Source: Larix sibirica
Taxonomy: Eukaryota; Streptophyta; Pinopsida; Pinales; Pinaceae
DNA: 43,350 bases
Direction of reading: 5' to 3'
NCBI GenBank assembly: GCA_004151065.3
Contig: NWUY0304675792.1
Coordinates: 1 to 43,350, forward strand
Part shown: positions 21,841-32,989 of the stretch, piece after piece
Layout of the letters: each line of letters starts with the position of its first letter
Position numbering within the stretch: the first letter of the stretch is position 1
The notes under the pieces: generated by a model
Database searches by the model: none
What the model was told of the DNA's origin: nothing
What the model saw: only the letters and a program-made list of their open reading frames with translations
Made by a program: the position numbers and the translations under genes

Positions 21841-22010
21841 CGGTGCGTCAACTCGTGCCTTTGCTCCTCCTGCTACTACGGGCACTAGATCATATGTGGT
21901 GGGTTCATCTGCTTCGAGATAAACTGCCTCCTAACTGGTGGCAATGCAATGAAAGGATATGAAACTACCTTCGCTCGAGCAACTGAATCAACATACGGAT
22001 TTGGAACCAC
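21840..22010 (+). repeat. R2 repeat patch
   Basis: CTCCTGCTACTACGGG, GGTTCATCTGCTTCG, AGATAAACTGCC and GGATTTGGAACC words match the R2 field. Confidence 0.5.
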
Positions 22011-22750
22011 ACAGTGATGGCTATCCTTACAATTTATGTCCTTCCTGTATGGGCTTTCTTTACTATCTGGAAGAATAGAGTGAGTTTACTGGCAGGCTTA
22101 ATTTTTTAACGCTTAGATACTTTAACGCTTGTTGGCCGCTAGGTGGCGGTTGGCTTGACGCTTGCGCCCACACGGGCTTGCTTAACGCTGCTGGCTTCGA
22201 AACAACTCTTCTATCGCTTGCTGGCTAGATGTTGTTGTCTTTGTGGGGGCGTTTTCCACCGGACGAAGGAAGAATATGTGTTTTCGGGGTTTGAAATGGA
22301 TAGATACTTGCCAGGGTGGGTAGATGTGGGTGATCCAGGTAGGTTAGCTATTGATTTATTTATTGGATTTATTGACTGAAGAGATCTGCCCGGCCAGGAC
22401 TGAGCGGCCAGATGCGGGAGGTATTTTGAAGAGACCAGGAGAGGATATACTGCTCCATCTTTATAAAGCCTATTCCATCGCACCAACAACGCACAGTCAG
22501 TCTGGAAAGAACAATGAGTCTATAAAAAAACAGTTCAACCATCTTCCCAACACATCCATTGCAGGCATCTCGTTACACTGACAAGTCACACGTCGCCAAC
22601 ACTGCGAGGAAGGAGGCGGGCGAGGAAGGAGATGTTATCGAGCCACCTTACCTGACGAGAGGTTATGTAACCCCATCGTTCACACCTGAAGACATTGAAG
22701 CCATGCTTTTTTACATAAGAGCGTATCAAGATGGTAATAGTAAGAGTTAA
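22010..22750 (+). other. Stretch with overlapping open frames, possible decayed coding DNA
   Basis: Open frames follow each other in three phases: 22143-22379, 22351-22581 and 22559-22750. The last reads ARKEAGEEGDVIEPPYL then TPSFTPEDIEAMLFYIRAYQ, which has a real-protein texture. The first half (22090-22210) is made of TTAACGCTTG/GACGCTTGCG words and may instead be a repeat. I recognise no family; a frameshifted nuclear gene fragment is possible. Confidence 0.25.
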
Positions 22751-23640
22751 TAGTCAGAGTGCTGTGATTAAGCAAGTGTGATGGAAGTCCTGTGAATACT
22801 GTATGGAACGCCAGCCACGCCGGTGCAATGCTAAATGGGGGATACCAAAGGTAGGGTAAGCGAGTAAGTTAAAGGTGGGTAAAGCAGGTGGGTAGTTGGA
22901 ACAGTAAAGATAAAGGCAAGGCAGGATAAAGGGTTCATAGCAAGACACCTCCTAAGAATCTCTCACAAGTGTTCTGGAAGTCTGTGAAAGCTGTACGCCC
23001 ACCCATAATCATCCCATCCATCCATGCAATCAATCAATCCATCCGGCAGTTCCCACGCAGCACGATCCAACGTCAGATTGTTCACCACCCATCAAAAACA
23101 TTCTTTATGGTGTAGGCTTCAAAAGTAAATACGATTGGTCTAAGCGCAAACCTATCGAAGCAAGGTCTTCCAAGATCTAAGTTCAAGTAATGGAGCCAGT
23201 CTATCAAGAAGTCCTGCTGTTGTTAGGTGGCACTTACATTAATGCAAATAGGCAGAGTCTAAATAGCAGGCAGGTACCGTGGTATCCAAGTACGATTCTG
23301 TAAGCAAGTGTGTAGTAGAACGCCCATGCTCTGTTGAACGCCCGTCCCTACAAGAGAAGTCTATAGCAAGCAGTCCCCACTAAGCGATTCATTCAGCAAA
23401 TGTTATCGAGGCCTGTGTGCCGTATGCCCCTCCCCTATATCCATCCAAAAGCTCTCTCTATCTCTATAGGGAGCCCTTCCTTACCTTACAAGGAACGAAG
23501 TTGGGGGCATTCCTTCCTAAGTGGGGTAAGTCATAAATAGAAGAGGTTAATGAAGCAGGTAGGTTGGTGCATAAGTAAGTTAGGTAAGTAAGTAACTATG
23601 GGTAAGTCAATATAAAGATGGGGGGTTTTGTGAAAACACT
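22750..23640 (-). repeat. R1 (minus) interleaved with R5 repeats
   Basis: GGTGGGTAAAGCAGGTGGGTAGTTGG (broken, 22876-22900) and GTAAGTTAGGTAAGTAAG (23573 on) are minus-orientation R1 words. Between them R5 words recur: AAGTGTGATGG...GGAACGCC (22770-22810), AAGTGTTCTGGAAG...GTACGCCC (22968-23002), AAGTGTGTAGTAGAACGCCC (23307 on), TGTTGAACGCCCG (23332 on) and AAATGTTATCGAGGCC (23398 on). Confidence 0.55.
23110..23440 (+). repeat. R5 diverged duplication, left copy
   Basis: Collinear with 27827-28130. Shared landmarks in order: a 17-nt identity GTGTAGGCTTCAAAAGT (23110-23126), GTCTAAATAGCAGG (23257-23270), and an AACGCCC core downstream. Confidence 0.65.
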
Positions 23641-24655
23641 GAAGTAAAGGAGCGTAGCGTAAAGATTGTTCAAAATGCGGTATCCTTCCCCACAGTTTGA
23701 AACAAGCAGCACCAGGGCGCTCGCTTCTCCTCCTGTCCTGAATCTGCTGGCGAGATTGGGCTGGCTGGTTAGTATTTTGCAAAGCCAGGTATGGCAACTT
23801 TCCAGATAAAAACCGGGTCATCTACAGGCTCATTTATGGGAAATAAGAGGGAAAGCTAGAAGGTAAGGTTATCGGATCATCATGGCAGCTCAGCATAGCT
23901 TTGGATTTATTTCAATTAGGTACATAGCGGTTATTTCTTGAATGCTCCCCACTTGGTTGGTTCTTTAATTGGGCTGGCTTCTGCTCCGGGCAGGACATTT
24001 TGGGAAACTACTTTCTTCTTCTGTAGCCCTCTGAATAGTGTGGAGTGCCTAATCACGGTGCCCTGAAACAAAAACAGCCTTCGATAAGCTATTCCACGCA
24101 ATACTATAGGTCCTCTCCCCCTACCTAAAATGGAGGCCTAAGTAAATCGATTGCAACCTTACTTTATTTTCATAATTCATTCTTATTCCCGGCAGGCAAT
24201 GGAGCGTCGTACTACATATATAGTAGATCCGGCACTATTGATCGAAAAAGGGATCTACGCAGCAATCGCAACATTAAGGCGAGCGCAGCGTTAGCGAAGC
24301 CCTAGTAATGGTAGTTGCAAGGAGGGAGCCCCGGGCGGATAGGTATCGGTAAGGTGATTGTTACTTCTAAGCCCATAATTGAGGAAGGTAGTAATCGGTC
24401 GGTAAGGTGATTTATCCTTAATCGCTCTATTCTGAGCCGGCCGAGGTAAGGGGTGATTCTGAATAGTGCCCTACTATAGGAGGTAGGAGACGCAGCGCAA
24501 TAAGTAAACCAAGGATCGCCGAGGTGATTCAATTTCTAGGAGCAATTGCCCCTTCCCTCGTCCAATCAAAAATTCCCCCGGTAAAACTCCCTTCCTTCCT
24601 CACTTAAAATAGAACCCTCAAGGGATGGATTTTATCAAAAGGCCCGCTCTGTTGT
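23640..24655. other. Unassigned stretch
   Basis: No gene recognised. A GGCGAGCG...AGCGAAGCC imperfect inverted repeat lies at about 24279-24302. GATCGGTAAGGTGATT-type words repeat near 24345, 24400 and 24520 (GGTAAGGTGATT, GGTAAGGTGATTT, GAGGTGATTC). An open frame on the minus strand (24532-24302) covers them and is not convincing. Confidence 0.4.
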
Positions 24656-24982
24656 CTAGGGTGTTACTTTATTGGCTTTGAAAGTGTAAGTGCCAGCCCA
24701 ATCAAGCCGCCCTTCCAAGATCGAAGGTGGGTCATAATAATATCCATAAGAAGTGTCTGAATACAAGTTTATTCGCATATTCAACATAAGATAAGGTGGG
24801 TGTATCCGGTTTATAACAGGTATGCTCCATCTGGTTTCAATAACTCCAATTTGGTTTACTATAGTAAACTCGTTGATTGAATGCACGTAAGGTATTCCAT
24901 CCAGCCTAAAGTGGGGAATATTTATAAGCCTCCATTGGATGCCTTGGCATAGTTCCCTAGTAAGGAACATCTTGAGGAACAA
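24656..24982 (-). CDS. Open frame of about 108 codons, unidentified
   Basis: Read on the minus strand from a TTG near 24982 (first ATG at 24970) to TAG at 24656. The protein is well mixed and aromatic-rich (RLINIPHFRLDGIPYV, then RINLYSDTSYGYYYDPP and GRLDWAGTYTFKANKV). It lies outside the repeat families, and its composition looks more like real protein than most open frames here. No motif or family is recognised; the frame may extend upstream a few codons. A fragment of an integrated viral or nuclear gene is possible. Confidence 0.3.
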   Translation of the reverse strand: MFLKMFLTRELCQGIQWRLINIPHFRLDGIPYVHSINEFTIVNQIGVIETRWSIPVINRIHPPYLMLNMRINLYSDTSYGYYYDPPSILEGRLDWAGTYTFKANKVTP

Positions 24983-25429
24983 TAGGAGGCGTAGGGGTTA
25001 GGCCTGTATTAATTAAGGGAATTCATAGCTGAGAACGCTGAGAAAAGACTATTTCTTTGGCGTAAGTGCCTTTGCCTGGTTACAGATCCCGATCCAGATT
25101 TATAGCCCAATATGAATTCTCCAGAGGCAGAGTCCCTAGTTTCATATTAAGTTTACCGCAAATAGGCTGAAAAGACTAAATCTAAGGTAAAAGAGGCAAT
25201 ATAGACGCGATAAAGAGGCAGATCTAAATATGGTGCGAAAAGACCCAAATCGATATGAATGAAAGAACGAATGAAAGAGGGAGCTTGTCCATTCTTCTGC
25301 TTGAGCAGCCCTGAGCATATAAACACAGTAAAATGAAATGCGCATGTCTGGCCAATTGTGGTTACATTTGTAAGTAGCTTGGTCCAACCTCATTCCATTT
25401 CATTCAGTACTAGTCCTTAATTTGTGCAT

Positions 25430-27240
25430 CACAGGTCTTTATAGTGGTAAACAATTAAGTATATAGAATAACACAAGCTGAGCAAGACTACAGGTGTGAT
25501 CATTAATTACATATACCAATCACCACCTAGGAATCACACTAAGCATATAAAGTAGTGTATAAATTACGTGTTACTGCTTACGACATTTACTATCCAGTTA
25601 GTGGCACTTACTGCTAAAACCTAATCATACACGACGTCAGAGCATTCTACATGTGTCGTACCATGTTTCCTAAACTATCTACTAAAGATCACTAATATAG
25701 AGGCATAGTAAGAGCAATTAGTGCGCTTACTCATTAAGGATAAAGGCAAAAAAGACTACCGTGTTGTTTAACCAGTAATGACATACTCTTACACGATAAG
25801 CTCAGTTATGTCCTGTGTAAGGGTATACAAAAAGGCTCAATGGGCTTATCTAGTTAACCACTATATTACCTTGAATAATGAAATGTAAAAACACTTAATT
25901 ATCACTCAAGCTAAGTGTCATATATTACCCGTATGGGTAAGCTGATCAATAATAGTTCTAGCATGAATTACTAGTCTGCAGCTTCATGCCTACTATATTG
26001 TAATTGCTTACTTCATGCATGGATTATGTTAATCTATTTTATTGTGCCACTATGTCAATTGTAATTAGCTAAAATGACTCTAATAACTAAGTCTTTATTA
26101 TTTTCCAACTTGGTAAACCTTCTATATGCGGACTAATACTTAAGGATATTAATATTTTACTTATACTGTGAATCCGAGTTATAACTGGCCTTTCTAGCTT
26201 ACTAAGCCAGTAATACATAGAAATAAGTGCTCTAAAGTATAATCATTGGTAAGTTGTATGATGTCATATTGATGTGAAAAGTGTTCCATGGTACAACTCA
26301 ATACGTGTAATTCAGCAGTTGAGTGATCAGGTGGCAATACTCTCTAGTAGAGCGTAATTTGTCTGCAACCGGTATACCAAATAGTACAATGCATCATTCT
26401 GGCCTTACATCGTAATATTAGCTTAATCCATAGCTTACTACATAATAGTGAATCTAATTACATCAGCTTACTTAAACAGGTATAATTATGATTTACTATG
26501 CAACATGGTAATACGAACTCTTTCTACTAACTAGAGTTATATGTGTAATACTCATTAAGCTCATGAGGTAATATACATAATGGCTGAATTAATATGTCGT
26601 AACTCAGAGAAAAGGCAGCCTAATACCAATACAATATTGTGCTATTTTCCGGAACTACTAAGCTACGGATTTCTCATATTAACTCACCTAGTCCACTCAA
26701 TAGTATTAACCGCTATGTTATACGAGTTAATTATATAAGAGGTAATGCATCATTCTGTTACATAAGGAGTTTAACCTCACTAGAACAATAGTTTATTGTC
26801 CACTCTGCTTATTATGATGTAACAATACATAGTATTATAAGCAAATAGAGTAACTGTAGTTATACGGTAGAGCTGCACGAGACATATTAAATACGCGTGT
26901 ATTATTTGGCTTTACTCTGATTATTAGAGTAACTAGAAACGTACCGTTCCTTACATGGATATAAATGTCTAATGTTAATAAAAAAGGTATAGCTCTGATT
27001 CCAGGTGTTCCATAAACTACACGTCAGATTTATAAGTACGACGTGCTAATAGTTTCTTAACTACGACATAGTATTTCTCACATGGCGTTACACTAATTAA
27101 GGATAATAGTGCTCAGGTTATATTAATCTACGAGCATTTCTATGCTTAAAAAGATATTGTGTCAGTTGTTATATAGACGTAATAAATAAGCCAGCCTAAT
27201 TCTCTAGTTACATATATCCGGATTAATACGTAAAAACGAC
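25430..27240. repeat. R6 field: AT-rich degenerate TAAG / ATTA / TACGAC words in both orientations
   Basis: About 1.8 kb of unusual uniform texture without open frames over 60 codons. Words such as ACTCATTAAGGATAA, CTAATTAAGGATAATAG and ACTTAAGGATATTAAT recur, as do TACGACGT / ACGACGTC and GTAATACG types on both strands. AATGCATCATTCTG is exactly repeated at 26388-26401 and 26744-26757. The field ends abruptly near 27240 where GC rises. Confidence 0.5.
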
Positions 27241-27640
27241 ATAGCTAATGATAAACCGAGCCCAAGTAAAGCAAGCCGCCCACACCTTAAATACTATTAA
27301 AAGGAGTGCTTACGCTCTACGACCTTATGGTTAAAGAGCCCGCGTAATCTTGAGGCCTCTTATTTATTTATCTCGAAATTACGCAGCTTCTTAGCGGTCT
27401 TACGAAGTATACTACTAAGCTGCTTACGCAGTACCACAGCGTAATACTAATAAGTACTCAAGGTGGAAGTGGGTGATGAAGGGCACGACAATCTGCGGTG
27501 CTATAAGAGGTCATATTGTTAAAAGTGCAATATTTTCCTACGGGAGGTGGGGAGGGTGAATCACAAGAGGAGAGCGCTGGAGTGGGAGGCGGGCTGGGCT
27601 TACATGCTTGAAGAATGCTTAAAAAACGCAGGGAGTAAGC
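27240..27640. other. Unassigned stretch with TTACGCAG/CTGCTTACG elements
   Basis: Words TTACGCAGCTTCTTAGCGG (about 27386) and CTAAGCTGCTTACGCAG (about 27416) overlap in content and could form imperfect stems. No gene recognised. G-rich from 27540 to 27600. Confidence 0.4.
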
Positions 27641-28140
27641 ACTATAGTGAACCCCCTAAGTATTAATTAAGCGAGTGTTTTCGAACGCTGGTAAATGCTG
27701 TATTAAGTCCGTGAACAATGCTCTATGTGAATAGCGCTCTCTCAAAGTTAAAGTAATTGAGTCAGGGGTACGCATAAAGGTACGGTTAATATTACAGGGG
27801 TATAGGTAAACTACCATGAATGAATTGTGTAGGCTTCAAAAGTTAATAAAAAGAAATGTGCAAAGTGCCGATGACCCAAGCAAGCGCATAAAATATTTAA
27901 GAAATAATTGGGTATGGATATATGTATTGTTCCGCCTTGTGTGATTAGAAGGCTATGACCCTCAAAGCAAGTTTGGTATTTATTTGTGAGGTTTTTTAGG
28001 TGGGTATTTATAAAGTTATTAAGTAAAGGCACAGAAGGTCTAAATAGCAGGTCCCAAAGTACAAATATTTCAGCAGCAATTGTTATTGAACGCCCCGCCC
28101 GTGTAAGGCTCTAAGTAAAGGTAAGTGAGCTGTTATATCT
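27640..28140 (+). repeat. R5 repeats, including the right copy of the duplication
   Basis: GAGTGTTTTCGAACGCTGG (27672 on) is an R5 core. Positions 27827-28130 are the partner of 23110-23440: GTGTAGGCTTCAAAAGT at 27827-27843, GTCTAAATAGCAGG at 28038-28051, then TGTTATTGAACGCCCCG. The open frame 28032-27811 on the minus strand overlaps it and is a shadow. Confidence 0.65.
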
Positions 28141-28440
28141 ATGCGGGGGGTGGTAGGAAAGTTTGGTCGCTCGCTGTAGATCGAACAGAAGTCTGGGTGT
28201 AAGCAGGTCAATACAAAGCTAGCAGTAAGTGCTAACCCAACGAAGTTCTGATAGTAATTCATTTATAGAGTAGTTCCGATCCGACGATCCACTAACTAAG
28301 CTAACTGTCCAACTAGGCAAAGGGGATAGGGGAGAAGTCCTCAGCTATTGGACCATCCAGCCATGTCTCATCTTTTCTGGCTGTTGAGAATCCATCTGGA
28401 TCTGGCAGTGAAACGAGATCAACTAAAGGTCAATCCTATA
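28140..28440. other. Unassigned stretch
   Basis: No gene recognised. A CCATCTGGATCTGGC word near 28390 may be an isolated R2 trace. Confidence 0.4.
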
Positions 28441-29870
28441 TTGGCAAATTGAAAATCCATCCCATCCTGCCTGTGCCCACTGTTACCAATACCAATAACC
28501 TACTCTTGCTTCTACTAGACTTACTTAATGTATGTATGGGCGGCTTAGATATAGCTTTTGGACCTTCCAGAAAGCAGTCACAGATCTTGAATCACACTTG
28601 CTTAAGTAAAGTACCATCTCACCCGTGCCTTACCCTTTATGTGTCCTACCTGTTAAGTAGTCAGCGGTTAGGCACTTTATTTAGCCACCTACTTTGCTTT
28701 ACCAACTCACCCACCTGAAGCCAATATATGTTAGCCCTAGACCACTTATTTCTTTTATCTTAGCGAGGTACAACTAGAGACCCCCCAGCCTGGGAGGGAT
28801 TACATGGCATGATACAGACTTATTACCCTTATATATTACTTCTTTGTTTACTTTTTACCTGCCCACTTAGAGACCTAGACTATACTGCTTGGATGAATGA
28901 AGGAAGGAAGCGCTTAGTAAGTGAGTCAGTACTGCTATAGAATTATATTGGCAGGATGGCATGGCTGGCATCACACTACCACCTCAGTGTTACAAACTAC
29001 CTACCCACCCGAATTAATAGAACTACCTATATCACTTTATTAAGGAATCGCCCCTTAGTGCGTGGGATGGTTAGCTACTGCTATGATTCCTTCAATTAGA
29101 AGCACCGGATGGATCGATCCCTTACCCTTACCTTGATTACTTCCTTCACTATAGTTCTTGGAATGCTGCCCAAACTATTACCTTATGCCAGGATGAATTA
29201 GATGGGTATGGCCTTGACCCCCTCCCTTACTACCCCACACGTAGAACCAATCACTTCTTAGAACCTTCTTAGAACCCTTTTTTTAGTTATTACCTTCTAC
29301 CTTCTATATACGTCATTTCGGGAATCACACTTACTGACAGATATTCTTGGTATTACGTAGAACCTATTGGTTCGGCCAAACCTTGCTTAGACTCTGAATC
29401 AATTATAAACCACTTCATTCTAGGAATAAATCTATCTGCCTTTCCTTTTACTGCTACACCTACCTACCTTAAGACCTAGTCTGATAGCCTTCACTTGGAT
29501 GACGTGACGAGCGCTTAGGCAAGTACGGGCTATATACCAGACCCGGCATAGCAAGCATAGAATAGCGTCATGATACAACCTTACTCCACTTACTTAGAAC
29601 CTCTTCAGCCTGGAATAAGAGGTACAGTACGGAACTAGTTCCTTCATCCTTTAACCTACCCTTACCTTATTTAGACTTCTTGGTATGGTACCACTATTAA
29701 CTACTTTCCCGCAGAACCTTGCCCATACTAGTTTGTAATCCGGAACCTACTCCATTCTAGGAATACCCTACCCACCTTTCAGTTAATGCCTTAACTTGCA
29801 TAGTTAATCACCTGAATAACTATTTCTGCCCTATCTTGCATTAATTAATTGGAAGTACAACTATATACCA
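28440..29870 (+). repeat. R1 repeat cluster, plus orientation
   Basis: Eroded R1 units. Core words are visible at about 28770-28815 (ACTAGAGACC then CATGGCATGATA), 28950-28975 (GGATGGCATGGCTGGCAT), 29530-29552 (AGACCCGGCATAGCAAGC) and 29690 (GGTACCACTATTAACTA), separated by pyrimidine-rich CTTACTT/CTACCC runs and AGCGCTTAG words. This leads directly into the clearer six-copy array. Confidence 0.65.
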
Positions 29871-30660
29871 GACCCGGCATGGCGTGGATGGCATAAAACA
29901 ACCCCTTCTTTCCCCTTATATCTTACTTCTGTCTTTACTAACGAATTCCCCTACATCACTTGGATTAATGAGGCGCTTCAGAAGGAGAGCTATTCACAAG
30001 CCTTTTAGTCTCCAGGCAGAATGGCATGGCACGAAGATGGCATGTGAAACATTAACCTTATATCCCTTACTTCTGTGTTTACTCACTACCTGTACACCGG
30101 AAAACCTAGAACTCTTTACTTAACGAAGCGCTCAAGAGGGACAACTATAGACCAGCAGACCCGGCATTGCATGCATGAAACAAACCCTTATTACCCTTCT
30201 ATATTACTTATGGATGGAGAGATGGATGTGTTCCCTGTCTACCACCTTCATAACTAGATCCCTATACTACTAATACTGAATGAAGCGCTTCAGAAATAAG
30301 TACAACTAGATACCCGGCATGGCATAGCAAGCATGAAACAACCTACCCCCCTTACTTATGTATGTATTTACAAACTATCTGTTCACCTTCAGAACCATAT
30401 GCCCCATACCCGCTTAGTATGTATCGCTATGAACTCCTACAGTCTCCGGGCGGAATGGCATTGCATGGAGATGGCTGGCATGAAACAAACCCTTCCTTTT
30501 ACTTACCTATTTCTTAACTTAAGTGTTTACTAACTATATGCCCTAAACCACTTGGAATTCATGAGGCGCTCAGGCAAGGTACCGTACAGCTAGAGACCCA
30601 GCATTGCGTGGATGGCATAAAACACACCCTTACTTTACCTTACTTCACTTATGTTTTCCT
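29871..30660 (+). repeat. R1 six-copy tandem array, unit about 145 bp
   Basis: Anchors of the form GACCCGGCATGGC or GGCGGAATGGCAT lie at 29871, about 30013, 30158, 30311, about 30447 and 30595, with spacings of 136-153 bp. Each unit continues with GATGGCATGAAACA, CCCTTACTT, a CTACC-rich middle, and TGAATGAGGCGCTTCAG before the next anchor. Odd and even units differ (GACCCGGCAT versus CGGGCGGAATGGCAT at several anchors), which suggests a two-unit higher-order repeat. Open frames of 60-80 codons across it are shadows. Confidence 0.75.
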
Positions 30661-30810
30661 CACCTACCTACCCGCATCCCTTCCTCCAGCAAGTGTTTTC
30701 GAACGCCCGTACAAAGCTCTAAGCCTCTTATGCTGCACCCGCCTTATCGGAATCGGAAAGAAGTTTACTCACTTCAATGCATGAAAGGAATCGAGTTGGC
30801 TGTTTAAGGC
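30661..30810 (+). repeat. R5 core and TTATGCTGCACCC element
   Basis: AAGTGTTTTCGAACGCCCG (30693 on) is the best-preserved R5 core. It is followed by TTATGCTGCACCCG (about 30729), also seen near 15150. Confidence 0.55.
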
Positions 30811-31810
30811 GGGACGAAAAGGTGGAGCTTCCCAACTTAGAGGATCTCTATTAAGAGTGAGGGGCACATTTTATAGTCCCCAACTTGTAGGTTTAATCGA
30901 GCTAGGGGTGAACAGACTATTATGACTAATATAACCAAAAGCACCTTGGCGGGGCGTGCGACACCTGCTGATGCCACGCGGATATAAATATAATAGAAAG
31001 ATCTGCAATAGAGTAGGACTAATCCAAGAAACATAAGAGAATACAAAAAGCACCAATCTTAACCTTCCCAATAAAGAAATCCAATAGTGAATAGTATGTT
31101 AGGACTGGGTTGTCCATAAGAGTGACCCAGGCCGTCTCTTCAGTCTAGAGGAAAGGGATACAGTCTGGGGAATAAGGCTTCAATAGATAAGGAAGGAAAG
31201 ATATTTATTAAGGAGTTATCGGGGGTTTGTTAAATAATAGCTATACTTACTTAATTGTACGATGTATCTACATTTATTCTCGCCTCCGAACCCCCAGGAC
31301 ATTGGAAATCTCAATGCTTAGTTAGATGGCTGGCTAACCTTGCTCGTTGCCATCGAGTCCGCTAGAAGGAATGCTCAATTCGATGTACGGATTTTTACCC
31401 TAACTTAATAGTTTGGTTGCTGGGACAGCCAGTTATCTGGAAGACTTCTGAAATACCTTGCTTGTATAATAGTTAGTTCTCTGTAATGGATTGGGTTAAC
31501 TAGCTGTAGGAAGACTTTCATGGGTAGGCTAACTATGCCTAAATCTGCTCTAGATAGTTAGTTCCAGCACTGCTAAATAGGTTGTTCCACCCGCCAATCA
31601 TAGGTAAAAGTCCTTAAATGCTTTTATTCTGAGAAAAGAACCTCACTTTGAGTGCCCAAATAGGGATTTTATTTCGTGGCCCCTAAAAACGAGGATTATA
31701 AAAATAAGAATGTAAAATGATAAGCTTTTCAAATAATAAGTTCCACCCGAACTTTGTACTTGCTCCGAACCGGGTATTCAATTGATCAATCACTTCTAAT
31801 CGGTGACCTC
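30811..31810. other. Unassigned stretch
   Basis: No gene recognised. Overlapping minus-strand open frames at 31071-30837 are short and featureless. AGTTAGTTC words recur near 31471 and 31556 with AGACTT words, perhaps an eroded repeat of about 85 bp. Confidence 0.4.
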
Positions 31811-31840
31811 ACTCACACTCTGCGGTACTCACACTCTGCG
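31811..31840 (+). repeat. 16-bp direct repeat, two copies
   Basis: ACTCACACTCTGCG occurs at 31811 and 31827. Confidence 0.9.
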
Positions 31841-31974
31841 TGGGATATGGGTTTTCACGTCTATATACTTTTTGTATAATTTGTACTTGACTGAACGTCT
31901 GTCTTTCATGGCTTTAACTGAATTGACTGGATGGAATAAAAAAAACAGAACGTATAGAGAGGTAGAGCTCTAGG

Positions 31975-32240
31975 TAATAGGGTAAGGACGGATGAGGGTA
32001 AGGACGGATGATCCCAAGGCTATATGTAAGAGGGTAGGTAGGATGTTCCCAAGGCTTAGGTATGAGGCACAGGTTCCAAAGGCTAGTCCCACCCAAGGCT
32101 GAGTAAAGGGTCAAAAGAAGGTCCCAAAGAAGAATAAGTTTCAAAGGCAGAGTGTAAGGATGTTACTCCCAAGGGGTGTAGGTATGAAGCATAGGTTTCA
32201 AAGTCTATTTACACCCCACCAAAGGCAGTAGGGCAGTAGT
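31975..32240 (-). repeat. Degenerate TTCCCAAGGC / GGTATGAGGCA repeats
   Basis: GGTAAGGACGGATG is tandem at 31981 and 31997. GGATGTTCCCAAGGC...GGTATGAGGCACAGGTTCCAAAG-type sequence (32041-32083) recurs at 32158-32203, about 118 bp on, with partial copies of CCCAAGGC or CCCAAAG between. Purine-rich on the plus strand like R1-minus, but the core differs. Confidence 0.55.
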
Positions 32241-32308
32241 ATCCATCTCGATTTATACTAATTGGATATGGGACGGGATCTGGGACTGGGTGAGGGGAAG
32301 TTGCCAAT

Positions 32309-32440
32309 CTATCCTATATGGTTGACTCTCTCAAATAACTCCTTGCTCTCCTAATGTAAAGCAAGCCTTTTGGAGTTGTACTAATAAAACACTATACAAC
32401 TCCGACGGAAGGAGGGCTCGACCATAAGGGAGAGGAGTTC
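32309..32440 (+). repeat. Imperfect direct duplication, left copy
   Basis: Landmarks shared with 32773-32855 in the same order: CTATCCTATATGGT, AAAACACTATACAACTC (32386-32402), GGCTCGACCA (32415-32424), AGGGAGAGGAGT (32427-32438). Confidence 0.7.
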
Positions 32441-32772
32441 TTACTTTACTTCCAATTTATAAGGGAAAGCTCAAAGGAAAGGCTTGTTCTTAGTAGGAGG
32501 ACAAGGGTTTCTAATAAGAAAGAAGTTTGAGGAATGTTACCTATAGAAGGCCAATGTTGGGTTGCTTGGCTTCAACATCCCAAGGCAAAGGCAAGGCAAG
32601 GAGATAGCTCGGATAAAACAAGCTCAAGAAGAGGATGTAGCATTTCTTAAGTATAAAAATAGAGTAATTGTAGAGGGAAACTCCGTCAAGAGTGATTAGG
32701 ATCCTATAGAGATTGGACGTTTATTAGTTAAATGGCTAATTCTCACTAAAACAGAGGATTCTTCTTCTCCAA

Positions 32773-32855
32773 CTATCCTATATGGTAAATAACGGAGATG
32801 TATTAAGAAAACACTATACAACTCAAAGTGGCTCGACCAGAGGGAGAGGAGTGAT
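32773..32855 (+). repeat. Imperfect direct duplication, right copy
   Basis: CTATCCTATATGGT at 32773-32786, AAAACACTATACAACTC at 32808-32824, GGCTCGACCA at 32830-32839, AGGGAGAGGAGT at 32841-32852. About 42 bp between the first two landmarks is missing relative to the left copy. Confidence 0.7.
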
Positions 32856-32989
32856 CAGAGGAAGCTCCATCAAGCTACGAAAACACCGGCTATGAGGGGG
32901 TGCTCGAAGGAAAATGGAGTGTTTTATTATGGGAAATTGGCTAGTAAAAAGGTGGCGTATTAAAGATAGAAGGTATATTCTCCTCTGAT

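Noticed and set aside
24279-24302. Transcription terminator from a GC-rich inverted repeat
   Set aside because: The stem is imperfect, no T-tract follows, and no gene ends nearby.
28449-30807. Series of 60-89 codon open frames on the plus strand
   Set aside because: They read through R1 units, change with each unit, and contain no conserved protein; they are products of the repeat.
31787-31860. Possible tRNA near ACCGGGTATTCAATTGATC
   Set aside because: The T-loop-like word has no matching acceptor stem, D-arm or anticodon arm; no tRNA fold could be drawn here or elsewhere.
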